From Larimichthys crocea (lineage: Eukaryota; Chordata; Actinopteri; Sciaenidae), in contig NC_040022.1 in NCBI RefSeq assembly GCF_000972845.2, positions 7,346,979 through 7,410,978 on the forward strand: a stretch of 64,000 nucleotides of DNA, given 5' to 3'. A program made the translations under genes and the position numbers. Shown one piece after another: positions 53,935 through 64,000 of this stretch. The notes beneath the pieces are model-generated. The model had not been told where the DNA came from and made no database searches. It was given only the letters and a program-made list of their open reading frames with translations. Positions within the stretch are counted from its first letter, which is position 1, and each line of letters begins with the position of its first letter.

Positions 53935-56900
53935 TTAGTTCCCGCCCCCACAGCACTGGCCACTTCTGCCCTGTGGTGCAGCTTCCTGCAGGTCCACGCC
54001 GCCTCTGGCTCGTCCACCACCGCCCGCTCCACCCTGAGGCTCGTTCTTGGGAAGCTTCTTGGCTGTTTTGGGTCGGGAGCACAACGTTTTAATCAATGTA
54101 TGCACTGTGGTAACATGGCTGCAACATTATTATCTTATTTATATGAAACAACTAGAAATATATTAATTTACTGTAATGAAAGTAATGAAGAAAATCAGCT
54201 AATTATTTTTACTTGAGAAATGACTTAGAGCTCAAATGATGAGTCAATGAACTGATTAACCGATTAACAAAATCCATAACCATTGGAGGAGCCTGGGATC
54301 AAACCACCAATCATCTGATTTGTGGACGACCCGCTCGACCTCCAGAGCCACAGCCGCCCTATCGAAGGACAGTTGTGTAGGACCAGCTAATTGCAACCCT
54401 TCCACCTCACCCTCGTCTTCCTAGCGCTAAGGAGAAACTACCGTGTCCCTGTCTAGAGCTAGTATTTAGTTTGTCTGTTCTGGGCTCCTGTAGGAACACG
54501 AGGCTTCAACTTGGGGTTTTAGACTGATGGTCAGATAAAATAAGGAATCTGAAGATGCAATCTTGAGCTGTGGAAAATTATACAAAACTATCAAGTTATA
54601 TTTTTCATTATTTGCTCACATTCATAGACAAACCCCCCCAAAAAACAACAGAGTAATCAAGTAATCAAATAATCAGCAGCCTGGCATTGGTCATAAGAGT
54701 TGCAGGTGTTGATCAGTTGATCAACTCGTCGATTCACAGACCAATAGTTGCAGCACACACTTACCTATAGCCATAAAAATCTCATTGACATTCATCGCAG
54801 TCTTGGCTGAAGTTTCCATGAAGAGCAAACTGTTGTCATCTGCATAGGCTTGTGCTTCCTAAAGGAAGAAATACAACGCAGCAGTCGGCAAAATGAACAG
54901 CTTGTATTAAATGTATTCAAGAATGTAACAGAGACTGTTCAAAGTCCTCTTTACCTGGAAATCTACAGCTCTCTTGTTGGCCAGATCTGCTTTGTTTCCT
55001 GCCAGTGCAATAACAATATTCGGGCTGGCTTGTCGCTGCAGTTCTTTCACCCAGTTCTTTGCACGTGTGAATGTATCCTTTAAAAAAAGTAAAAAGTGCC
55101 ACATGCATAATCTTAAAACGCTTTGCTTTCACACTTTAAATCCCTGACACAGCTTTTACAAGTTTTCTTAAAAGAGCAAAGGTCTGCAGCCGTTTCTTCA
55201 AGTCAGAAATCATCAGCTCGGAAGACAAGGGAAGACAAGCGTCAGCAAACAAATGACACAAGACTGTCACGGTCCACGAAACGTACTGTGTTGGTGATGT
55301 CATAGACCACGATGGCGGCCTGGGCTCCTCTGTAGTACATGGGTGCCAAGCTGTGATACCGTTCCTGTCCTGCAGTGTCCCAGATCTCGAACTTGACTGT
55401 TGTATCATCCAAACATACCGTCTGTGTAAGGAAGGCAGCTGGAGAATAAGGAATACATGTTGAGAAAATGTTAGTGACTTATAAAAAGATTTGAATTCCA
55501 TTCAGGGATATATGGTGCTGTATCGTCAAGCATTCGTGTGGCTGGAGATACAAAAAAAGAGAAAATGTCAGGTTTATAGTCAGAACATAAAGAGTGCACT
55601 CAACTCGCTTACTCAGCCGACTGTCACATGACAGAGGAAACTGAGCACTCACACTCTTTAAAGCTCTGTAATCTTTGACCAGGCGTGCAGCTGACCACAA
55701 GCTCAGTAGAATAGAAAACATGCTGACTCGCTCTGAGTCTCTGGTGAGCGTAAGCACTGAGCATCCTGTCTCTTTATCCTGAAGCCAGCGTTACTCATAA
55801 GATATGGGAAACAAGAAAAAAAAAAAAGAAGGAAAGAGTGTTGATAGTTATTTATGTCTTCATAGCATATTTAACCTAAAGGTCTACAGGCAGAACTGAA
55901 ATGATTTTCATTCACTAGTTCCTGCTCTTTTCGTCGGGATAATTTGCTGCATTTTATTGGGGACAATGAGCCAATAATGAAAATAACACCCATGTAACAG
56001 GGTTGCAAATTATAAGCAATTTCCTTTTGTGTTAGGAGACCTTATTAATGATTAATAATCAGCAGTCATTCAGCATTTGTAAGGGGAGTAGACTACATTC
56101 TCCACTTCAAGTGAAAAATAAGGCTCTCCTCACTGTTTTTATGACAATATGTGTCTGTATACTAAGTACAAACTGTGTGTGTACAGTTTTTTTTTGCAGT
56201 AACAAAAATTTGGCCATCCAGTTTTGTTATGACAATGTTGCAAGACAAAAGAATTGGTCAGATGGAGAGATGCAAGAGATGCAAGCCTTCTTCACTCTAA
56301 ACTTGCGATAGGCAACATGTTGTACATGTCCCTGTGGTGCAGTCACTACGCTGACCCCTCTCCTCTGTCTCCCCATGTTTTTATGTCGGTCTCTCTACTT
56401 TTTATTATCAGTTAGAGGCAAATGTGCCAAAAGTGAACTATTTATTTCATCACTGTCCTGATTAGCTGCTGAACTTTTGTTTATTTACCGACAAACTTCT
56501 GTTAAACCACAGATACTGGGCGCCGAGGTTGTGGGAGGCCGGTGGGAAAGAAGAAGTGAAGTAAATGAAATAATGACCGAGCTCTCAGAAGTCAGCAGCT
56601 CCAGTGGAAACCTGTCACTGCTGTTTTTCCAGCTGGACTGAGGATTTGTACTCAAAGTCCCAGTTAAAATTTGACTTCTTGTAGCCCTCAGGCTGCAGTC
56701 ACCATCATGTAGAAAACAAACAACAAACAAATGTCAATGTCACAGACAGATTATTATGTCCGTGCTTTAAAATTGAACAACACTCTTTGATCAGCTTCAC
56801 TAATCTACAGGAGGTCCAGGAAATCCCCATTGTAGTCTCAATTCCTTCCTGTTTCAAGTAACCTCACTGCTCTGCCATGTGTAGAGTTCACTTTAGGCTC

Positions 56901-57499
56901 TTTATCTTAAAAAAACATACTGAGAAAAATTGCAATTTATTGCTGCAAAATCAATATGGATGGTCTGCCGTGTGCGAGCAGCTTTGTGGCTCATGAGGGA
57001 GTCATGTGATGAGCTGCAGAGAACTGGTTCTGCCACTCCCTCTCCTGCACAGGCTCTGACAACAGAAAAGATTAAGACAGACGAGTGAGCAGTTCCTCTG
57101 CACTGGCAAGGACATGTTTTCTTCTGCTTCAGCGTTCGTGTTACGTCCACCGACATGTTGAAACGTTTCTGCACTGCCACATGATGCATGGGACGAAAAC
57201 ATACATATATTTACATACCATGAAAGATTTGTATTCAGTCATCCCTCCGAGCTGTAGAGACGTACAGCTATGATGTCATTAAAGCATGACGGACAGCAGA
57301 GACAATTCAGGGAATCAAACGCACAACCCTCACCTCCGATGGTGCTCTCCTGGTACTCGTGGAACTGGCCTTTGACGAAGCGCAGCACCAAGCTGGACTT
57401 TCCCACCGCCGATTCCCCCAACAGCACTAGCTTAAACTGGCAGATCTTGTTGCTCGCTGCCGTGCCATTGGTCCGTGCCGGTCCGCCTCGCCCTGCCAT
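53935..57499 (-). CDS. rab5c: Small GTPase Rab5C, 5 coding exons
   Basis: Exons: 57499-57334, 55438-55287, 55077-54955, 54858-54765 and 54062-53935; 663 nt, 220 aa, phases agree. Rab5 cycles between GDP and GTP on early endosomes and drives endocytic fusion. G motifs: GESAVGKS (28-35), switch I Thr53 in ESTIG, WDTAGQE (75-81), GNKAD (133-137), ETSAK (162-166). The paralogue call rests on [17 protein letters not shown] and EAQAYADDN, as in Rab5C rather than Rab5A/B. The hypervariable C-terminus is Gly-rich ([25 protein letters not shown]) and ends QCCGGGN. The prenylatable Cys215/Cys216 are therefore followed by four residues instead of the usual two of CCSN. The ATG exon begins after an acceptor at 57695/57694, so a non-coding first exon lies upstream. 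Confidence 0.95.
54170..54290. repeat. Fragment of ATCGATTA-type repeat in rab5c intron 4
   Basis: The text CTTAGAGCTCAAATGATGAG and GAACTGATTAACCGATTAAC is similar to one end of the MITE family. The copy is diverged and partial. Confidence 0.4.
54290..54365. repeat. Dispersed fish repeat fragment in rab5c intron 4
   Basis: The series CTGGGATCAAACCACCAATC, GTGGACGACCCGCTCGACCT and CCAGAGCCACAGCCGCC resembles a very common fish repeat piece (a degenerate tRNA-like or SINE segment ending GCCACRGCYGCC). It was recognised by recall; it is not a tRNA gene. Confidence 0.5.
54640..54755. repeat. Fragment of ATCGATTA-type repeat in rab5c intron 4
   Basis: AATCAAGTAATCAAATAATC is followed by GATCAGTTGATCAACTCGTC and AATAGTTGCAGCAC. 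The last phrase is the reverse complement of the GCTGCAAC end of the MITE family. Confidence 0.5.
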
Positions 57500-57693
57500 G
57501 GTGCAAGTGTTGAAGATTGGGAGTGAAGAAGCCGGGTGAAGAGAGGGAGGAAATGTGGGTGACTTTTTTTAAAGGCCTGGGTTCGGTGCAGGGGCTGGGA
57601 GAGGCTGAGCTAGATGGGGGGGTGGGGTGGGGGGGCAGGTGCAGTTCAGGCAGGTAGATGAGCCGGAGGAAGAGGAGACCTCACCAGTGGGAG
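57500..57693 (-). promoter_or_regulatory. rab5c 5' UTR in exon 2
   Basis: On the minus strand TTTTCCAG at 57701-57694 is a good acceptor. The 194 nt from 57693 to the ATG at 57499 are GC-rich non-coding leader. The leader contains the stop (TGA) of an upstream reading frame that starts in the proposed exon 1. Confidence 0.55.
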
Positions 57694-57899
57694 CTGGAAA
57701 ACACAACACATTCAGGGTGTTAAGCTTCCACAAGCTTTCCTTTAGACCAATAAGAGTAATGAAACAGTAAAATATAGTGCGACTGTTTATGACGCAAAAA
57801 CCTCCATCACACTGATGCTGAGCCTCCAGATAAAGGTTATTATTTAACCGTGTTTAGTATAAACAAACCCTGTCCTCATTGCTCCCACAGGTTGTCCAA

Positions 57900-57903
<4 letters not shown>

Positions 57904-57945
<42 letters not shown>
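57904..57945. repeat. (GT)n microsatellite
   Basis: About 21 GT units in the intron between the non-coding and first coding exons of rab5c. Confidence 0.95.
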
Positions 57946-57946
<1 letters not shown>

Positions 57947-57949
57947 TCA

Positions 57950-60940
57950 TTGTACACCACTGAACTTACTTAAGAACACAGACACAGACAAACATGTTTT
58001 AAAATAAATAAAACAAAGACAAGAGAATCAACGGTGTAAGCGTACAGAGGAATGTGAGAAGAAATTGAACTTTATATATAAATATAAAAATAACAATTAG
58101 CATCAACGAACACACCCAGCATAAGTTTAACAAGTTTGTTCCTGTGAGTGATCTGTTAAGACGCCGGGGCGACAGTGATAAGCACTGTGACTATATTGTA
58201 TTGAGATCTTTGCGGCTGTCGCCATGAAGCAAAACCAAAACCAGATAATGAACCCAATATAAAATATTAACATGAATCATCAAGTCGCACAGGCATTACT
58301 GTTAACACTGCTACTTCCAGTGAGTGCATTCTATCAGTAAAACATTAACACTATAAAATTCACACAGTTTGCAATAAGAGGAACCCGCAGCACAAAGGTA
58401 TAACTTCATATACCGAGATGTCAAAATAAGCCAATGATTCATGTGCTTTTACTTCTTGCATATCTGAAACCTTGCCTCATCTTTTTTTCAGTTGGGTGAT
58501 ACACATGAGGTCAGCCAGCTTCTGCTTAGTCAAAGGACAGGAAACACAACTCAGCTCGAAGCAGGAAGTGAAGATTGCAGAACACATTTTAACTGCTGAG
58601 CACATTAAAAACTCGGGATAGCCTCAGCTTTGTCGCCGGGACGACTTTAGCGCAGAAACGCAAAGTGTTCTGCAGACAAGCGGGAGGTTAGACTGCTCCG
58701 GAGTGGGACGGGAAAAGTCAAGAATGAGGAAAAGTGAAGTCAAAAAAGTAAAAAAGGCGTCACTGCTGATAGACTCTCAGGTTTGGTCGTGCTAAGCTTT
58801 TTCTCGGCTCGTTGTTGAGGAGCTTAAGCTTCAGCATGTGATGAGAGATCACGACTGTCAGTCAAAATATTAAATATTTTTAAATATTTTTATTAGAGGA
58901 GTGAAGCAGCCACACTGCACGTGTCCACCGTATGATCGCATTTCTGCCTTGCAGCTCGACGTCTTCTCTTCTGTTCTGCGGCATTCTTTGATGTTAGAAT
59001 ACCGTATATATTTAGAACACCACATACCGACACCTTTAGAGTTTTCTCCTTTTTACTCTCAAGTAGCATGCTACCAAATCGACTAACTTTTGATGCACAT
59101 GTTCTGAGAAAGGTGCATGGACCACCCTGTATCTACAGCAGACATCATCTGCAGTGCACTGGAGGTCTCACTGGGATCTTTATCTAGCGGAAACGCGCTA
59201 TCACAAGGTCCGAAAGAGCAGAAGGAATCCTTCACAGCAGAATAGCAGAATAAAAGCACTCTGTTCAACTCGGTCAAAGTCGGCCTGGATTCATTTGATT
59301 GCACGCAGCAGAGCTGAACCCTCACCTGTTCACATTCCTCGCTAGAGGAAGCAAAGAGAAGGAGAGAGAGCGATGGACTTTTGGAAACAGAAAGAAGCTT
59401 GAATTCAGTACAGAGACATGAAGAGTATCGTATGGGAGACAAAACAGATTGTGTGTCCTGGTAGGACGTTTTTGCTCGCAGTGGATACTCTAGAACACAA
59501 ACAGGAAACTGAACAATTACTGTATCAAATTCTACACACAGATGATGTAGTACTCTGCCAAAACAGAGACAATCAATCCCAGCCAGTGTGCAGCATATCA
59601 CGCAGAAGGTACGAGTGGCTGTGTAGCTTGCAATCAGAGGTTCGTTGTTGCGACTGAGACAGACTTGCCTGCGAGGGACGCTTTGATGGCACCCCTAACG
59701 GGCTCTGAAGACCTCCACAGGGAAGTGGGTCAGAGAGAGAGAGAGGGAGGGAGGGAGGGAGACAGACAGCGGGACATGGGTCAGAGAAAAAGGGGGAGGA
59801 GAAAAGGCAGGAAGAAGGAAAAAAACTAGAGGGAGAGCCTGTGAAATATTCATCATGGCCTCCTGTAAGCTCTGCTGCCTGCTTGACGTCCAGGCACCCA
59901 GCGGGGTTTCGCAGTGCATCGATCACTTAAATATGAGTGTGTGCACAAAATATCTGTGGCAGCCTTCTCCACATTCAAAACTTTGACCAAACATTGAAAA
60001 ACATGGCAGAATATTCTTATGAATAATTGCTGTTCACTCCGAAGTGTGGCCAGCGACAGTCCAACGTTTCCTCCTGTGTGTTGTTGTACGTAAACAAAAT
60101 GATACAGACAGCAGTATCAGTCATTAATTAAAGTAATAAAGAAGTCAGTGACATGATTATTAGATCTCTAGAGTCCCTGTGAAGTCTTGTAGATTCTATT
60201 TTGTATAGTGTTTAGACAAAGTGTGGCATAACCAAATAAAGAGGGCTTGTTTTTGTAATAATAACAAATGATATGTGGTCATTTTTTCCACTGCAGGCCA
60301 TGCAAACTCAAATTTATGTAAGGACAAGTTCTTCACAAGGAAGTTATTGATTCCAGAAAAATTCACATAATTGGCCGTATATATATTTAACAAGTGCGCC
60401 AACATGTAACGATCGCCCAAAATGTGAACCGAGCCAATAAGCAATAATCCAGCAATCTCTGTGGTTGGTGTCACTATACCAGTTTTGTGAAAGCAGGCAG
60501 GGACTTGTGCTGCACACTTCATTTGAAGGGCGGGGTCCTTGAATAACTGCTGGTGTCTGATATGAGGGGTGCATCACCATCCTCCTTTTGTCTATTATGC
60601 TAGCTGGTCTCGTCTGGAGGTTGCGCGTAGTGTGAAACTATGGACTCAAGACCCGCGTGTTATTGGCAGAAGGTTTTTTTTACGTGCAACGCGACAAAGA
60701 CACAAGAACAGGAACAATGCTGGAGATTTCCAGTGAAACAGGAAAAGCTCATGATCCAAGGTAAACCCGTCAACACTTCCAAGTTTCTAATAAAGAATGT
60801 GTTTGGAGACGGCGACAGGGAAGCTGTGACATAACTCAGGAAAAGCAAACAGGATACTCATCACCAGCAGTTAGTAAGGCCATTAGGAAATCACAGGCAC
60901 TTCCTTTTCTTGTGTAAACGCAGTGCTCCAAACAGAGAAA
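57950..60940. other. rab5c intron 1 (part); no further gene seen
   Basis: Non-coding if the first exon near 62.6 kb is correct. The minus-strand 172-codon frame at 59083-59601 has no domain, an erratic composition and no exon partners. Purine-rich GGGA repeats lie near 59745-59765. Confidence 0.45.
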
Positions 60941-60956
60941 CACAGTCATCCAAAAG

Positions 60957-61243
60957 GCCAAAACCAAAATCTGCACCATCCCCGTCAAGTCACAGCCAGT
61001 TTAAAACATCCACCAAGTGAAATATAAAAAGGGATTTGCTCACAACATGAGATTACTACAGTAATGAGTCCTGCGCGGTGTCCTGTCAGTCTAAACGTGA
61101 CGTGTGAAACGACAAAAAGGAAGACCTTGTAGTGCAAGAAAATCTAAGAGTAAATACTGCTTTCCAGTGCAAAACGAAGTCCTTTCTGCGGCTCACAACT
61201 CATCAAACCACAACAAAACACTCTCGTGTCCCTTTTGTGTGTC
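60957..61243. repeat. Duplicated block, copy 1
   Basis: Homologous to 62949-63229: shared CCAAAATCTGCAC, GTTTAAAACATC, CATGAGATTAC/CATGTGAGATTAC, GTCTAAACRTG, GAGTAAATAC and CTCTC..GTCCCTTTTG blocks in order. No coding content. Confidence 0.75.
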
Positions 61244-62149
61244 TTGCTGCCACTTTTCAAACACGGGCAGCAGAATCAGCTCCTTTCCTTTATAAAAATA
61301 TATACTCACAAACACATCCTGAGTGAGAAAAGTGAGTCCTTAACCCCCCTACAAAAAGAAATATTCATCAGGCCTGGTTGATCAGGAAGATGCGTCACCG
61401 CTTAGGAAGGACAAGGTCCACAAACCATAAACATAAACAAGAGTCCAATCAAGGAACCGTAAATCCTCTGTGTGTCCCAAAGGTCCAAGCCCTGTTTTCC
61501 TTATTGAGTCATAAAGAGGAGCTAGGAAGACACATGCAGAGAGGTTAAAATGTATGAAGACACATAACTCTGTCAGCAGTAATGACACCTTTATGAAAGC
61601 ATGGAAAGCTGCCTTAGCACCTCAGATGAATGTTGACTCCACTTCAGGTGTGACGTTAACTATTAGCCAACCTGAAGGGCAAAAACAAAGCCAGGTTAGC
61701 AATGCTCTGCCCACAACAAGTGCATGCCGCCAGTGTTATCAATCACAGTCAGAGAGAAAAATGTGAAATGTGAAAGTTAAAACTGTTTACTCACGTCGCT
61801 GCGACTAGCTTTTAGCAGAGTCATAAGCCGACCCGGCTAACATGTTGTGAAAATGATGAATAAACTCACGTTAGCTGACCAAGACGTGTACTGTGACATG
61901 GACTACATGTACCAGCAGGTGTGTGGTGTGGTTAAGGTGAGCTGTGACAGTGGGTCAGCGCACACGCAGCGTAATGTTGACCTGTGGTTGAGCCAGAGCA
62001 AGTTGCCAAGTTGCCAGCTAACGTCAGACACCGTGTACCTAGCATTAGCACTAGCTCGCTAGCGTGAATCGTCGACACAGACACACACTGAAAAAATAAA
62101 TAATAAAAAATAAAAACACTGCGAAGCTCCGAGGAGGAAAACCTGAATT

Positions 62150-62700
62150 ATGATGACGTTAGCTCCTAGCTTAGCACCTCGACAACGTCAATAGACAACT
62201 TTCCTTTGCTCGGCCGCACGTCGTCAGCTGTTTGACGGGGAACAAACTCGAGGTGTGTTATTGTCTCTGCTTCACACACAGATCATACATCGCAGACATA
62301 TGTCAGGTGTCTCTCAGCAATACTGCTGCTGCCGAGGCTTTTTTTTGTTTTGTTTTGTTTGGGCGTTTATGTGGTTTAACAGAGCTAGCGTCTCTCGATC
62401 CAGTCTGATGGACATGTCGATTGAACCCGGACTTTGACAGAGGGGATCTAAACACGGACAACAATCGGCCGCCTGAAACACCCTACGTGCGTCCAGTGTT
62501 GCTCTTTCCCACCATCTTCTATAATTTTAAGTTGTTTGACTTACAATACTTTTTTCTTCTTTCGCTGGTCTCATCGGCGGCTGCCTCCTCCTTCTTCTTC
62601 TTCTTCTTCTTCTTCTTCTTCTTGGGCTCTGGCCTTCCCTTCCGGTTAGCGATTTTTCCGGGAACGTCCCACTCTGTGTCAGTGTCCGTCTGACCAATGA
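62150..62700 (-). promoter_or_regulatory. Probable rab5c promoter and non-coding exon 1
   Basis: A CpG-dense region unlike its flanks. Read leftward there is a CCAAT box (ATTGG, near 62691-62695), then an ETS-type CCGGAAG (near 62640). A transcribed-looking segment follows with a GAA repeat and ends at a consensus donor, AGTATT|GTAAGTC (exon end 62545). It would join the acceptor at 57695/57694 in front of the rab5c ATG. An upstream ATG at 62574 would open a short uORF crossing the junction. Part of the CpG-rich block (62150-62400) would be intronic. Confidence 0.5.
62591..62623. repeat. (CTT)n / (GAA)n microsatellite
   Basis: Eleven CTT units, GAA on the rab5c strand, inside the proposed non-coding first exon. 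Confidence 0.95.
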
Positions 62701-62948
62701 CAACAGTCTACACGCCACTGTCTGCAGCACAGGGGAGGTGTGCACTGTCTTCATTTCATCAGCCCACAAGCTGCGTTTAAAACATAGTTTAACATAGCTT
62801 CCACAGCACTGTGTGTACTGTAAGTCCTAGTTGTCAGCTGTTGTTTCTCATCTTACAGTTTCTTCATTTGATTTTATTCATCAGTCCTGGGTGCATGCAC
62901 TCACCTTGTGTAAATACCTAAACAGAAATATATACTATTATATCCACA

Positions 62949-63229
62949 GGCCCCAACCAAAATCTGCACTCCCCTGTGAGATCAGAGCTGAGTTTAAAAC
63001 ATCTGAGCAAACACCAAATACAATAATATGAAGGTGTTTGCACACCATGTGAGATTACCACAGTATAGGCTGAGTCTTGCACAGTTTCTCTTATGTCTAA
63101 ACATGGCATGTGAAAATACAAAAAAAAGGAAGGCCCCGTATTGCAAATTCTTCCTTTATGAAAATCTATAGAGTAAATACCGGCTTCGGTGAAAATAAAG
63201 TCCACACTCTCAAGTCCCTTTTGCTGTCA
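62949..63229. repeat. Duplicated block, copy 2
   Basis: Partner of 60957-61243, displaced by about 1.99 kb. The two copies flank the proposed rab5c promoter. Confidence 0.75.
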
Positions 63230-63279
63230 TTTTTTTTTTTTCTTTTGTAAAGCTTCAGATTTTAGTTTTTTTTCATATA

Positions 63280-63311
<32 letters not shown>

Positions 63312-64000
63312 TTATAGATTATATAATATATAATATATATATATAGTATATATATCGGCATGGTTTGTTGAAAGTTGAGTACTCACTTCATAACACAAGT
63401 CAACACCACTATGTCGTCAGTTCAAAGCACATCAGCGATAATTTTTAGCCTATTAAACTTGAGTGTTGACATATCTTGAATAAAGGATCTCTAACTCATT
63501 TTAATGAATCTATTTTGTTGGGAAACATTTCCAAAAAGTGACAACAAACACATGCCCTTGTTGGTGAAGATGAGTAATAGTGTCTTGAACCTCAATATCC
63601 TCCAAGGTTAAAATTAGTATAGTAGTGTACCTCAACTAAAATAAGTGAAGACTGCATTGTATGACACAATGATGAAGGCTTTTAGAGAGTTTGAGTGTCT
63701 TATTATGTCAAAAGTTCAGGAGTTCAGTCAGACATAGTGTTTCTGTGATGAGTGCTGTAAGAGTCTGCAGGTACAGGGGAGGACAATAATTACTGATAAC
63801 TTTGTAAGGATTTCTTACCATATTGCCACCTCTTTTTTTTTTAATGATACTTTATTAGGTTTTCACATATAGGAAGCATACAAATACCAATGACCACAGC
63901 AGTAGCAAATATGTAAGTGTACTACACAACAAAACAATCAAAAGATGAACAAATAAAATAAAATAATAATACAAAAAAGTAAATAAAAAAAATAAAAACA
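63230..64000. other. No supportable gene
   Basis: Poly(T) near 63230, an AT-repeat (separate entry), then plain AT-rich DNA to the window end, where A/T-rich runs at 63830-64000 suggest another repeat edge. Confidence 0.5.
63271..63356. repeat. (TA)n AT-rich microsatellite
   Basis: Imperfect TA repeat of about 85 bp with several self-complementary TATATAAT units. Confidence 0.9.

Noticed and set aside
59083..59601. Longest anonymous minus-strand frame (172 codons)
   Set aside because: No recognisable domain, uneven Ser/Cys/Leu-rich composition, no splice partners; it falls in the likely rab5c intron 1.

Overview
The window looks like a piece of a teleost (ray-finned fish) chromosome, probably percomorph. 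The genes are split by many introns with GT-AG borders. The non-coding DNA is AT-rich and carries fish-type interspersed repeats: a tRNA-derived SINE, LINE 3' tails, palindromic MITEs and long CA/GA/GT microsatellites. Species was judged only from the sequence and from recalled repeat families.

Four protein-coding genes could be assembled exon by exon, all on the minus strand and all in the right-hand half. From right to left they are: rab5c (57499 to 53935, plus a likely non-coding first exon near 62.6 kb), kat2a/Gcn5 (51192 to 46397, 18 coding exons, 797 aa), dhx58/LGP2 (42078 to 38617, 11 coding exons, 679 aa), and a HIPK-like protein kinase of a fish-expanded type (35750 to 31845, 9 coding exons, 568 aa). 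DHX58-KAT2A-RAB5C is the order known from mammals. The HIPK-like gene is an addition, and no HSPB9-like frame was seen between kat2a and rab5c.

The left 31 kb holds no gene I can defend. It contains repeats, microsatellites, one CpG-rich patch near 15.2 kb that resembles a minus-strand first exon, and one short exon-like frame at 10.8 kb. In mammals ZNF385C lies beyond DHX58, so this region may be introns or flank of a large gene, but no zinc-finger exon was found.

Functionally the segment mixes housekeeping genes (a SAGA/ATAC histone acetyltransferase and an early-endosome GTPase) with an innate-immune block. That block is LGP2, a cytosolic viral-RNA sensor and regulator, next to a kinase with a perfect interferon-response-like site upstream. 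The most unusual structures are: (1) a duplicated first-exon module of the kinase, the copy nearer the gene being broken and interrupted by a LINE fragment; (2) a serine/aspartate-rich tandem-repeat tail on the kinase whose repeat continues past the stop codon; (3) a duplicated dhx58 promoter module, its copies separated by a LINE tail and each keeping a different ISRE-like site; (4) an 11-bp minisatellite in kat2a intron 10 that lays out seven branch-point-like motifs before the 3' splice site; and (5) a two-copy duplication upstream of rab5c.
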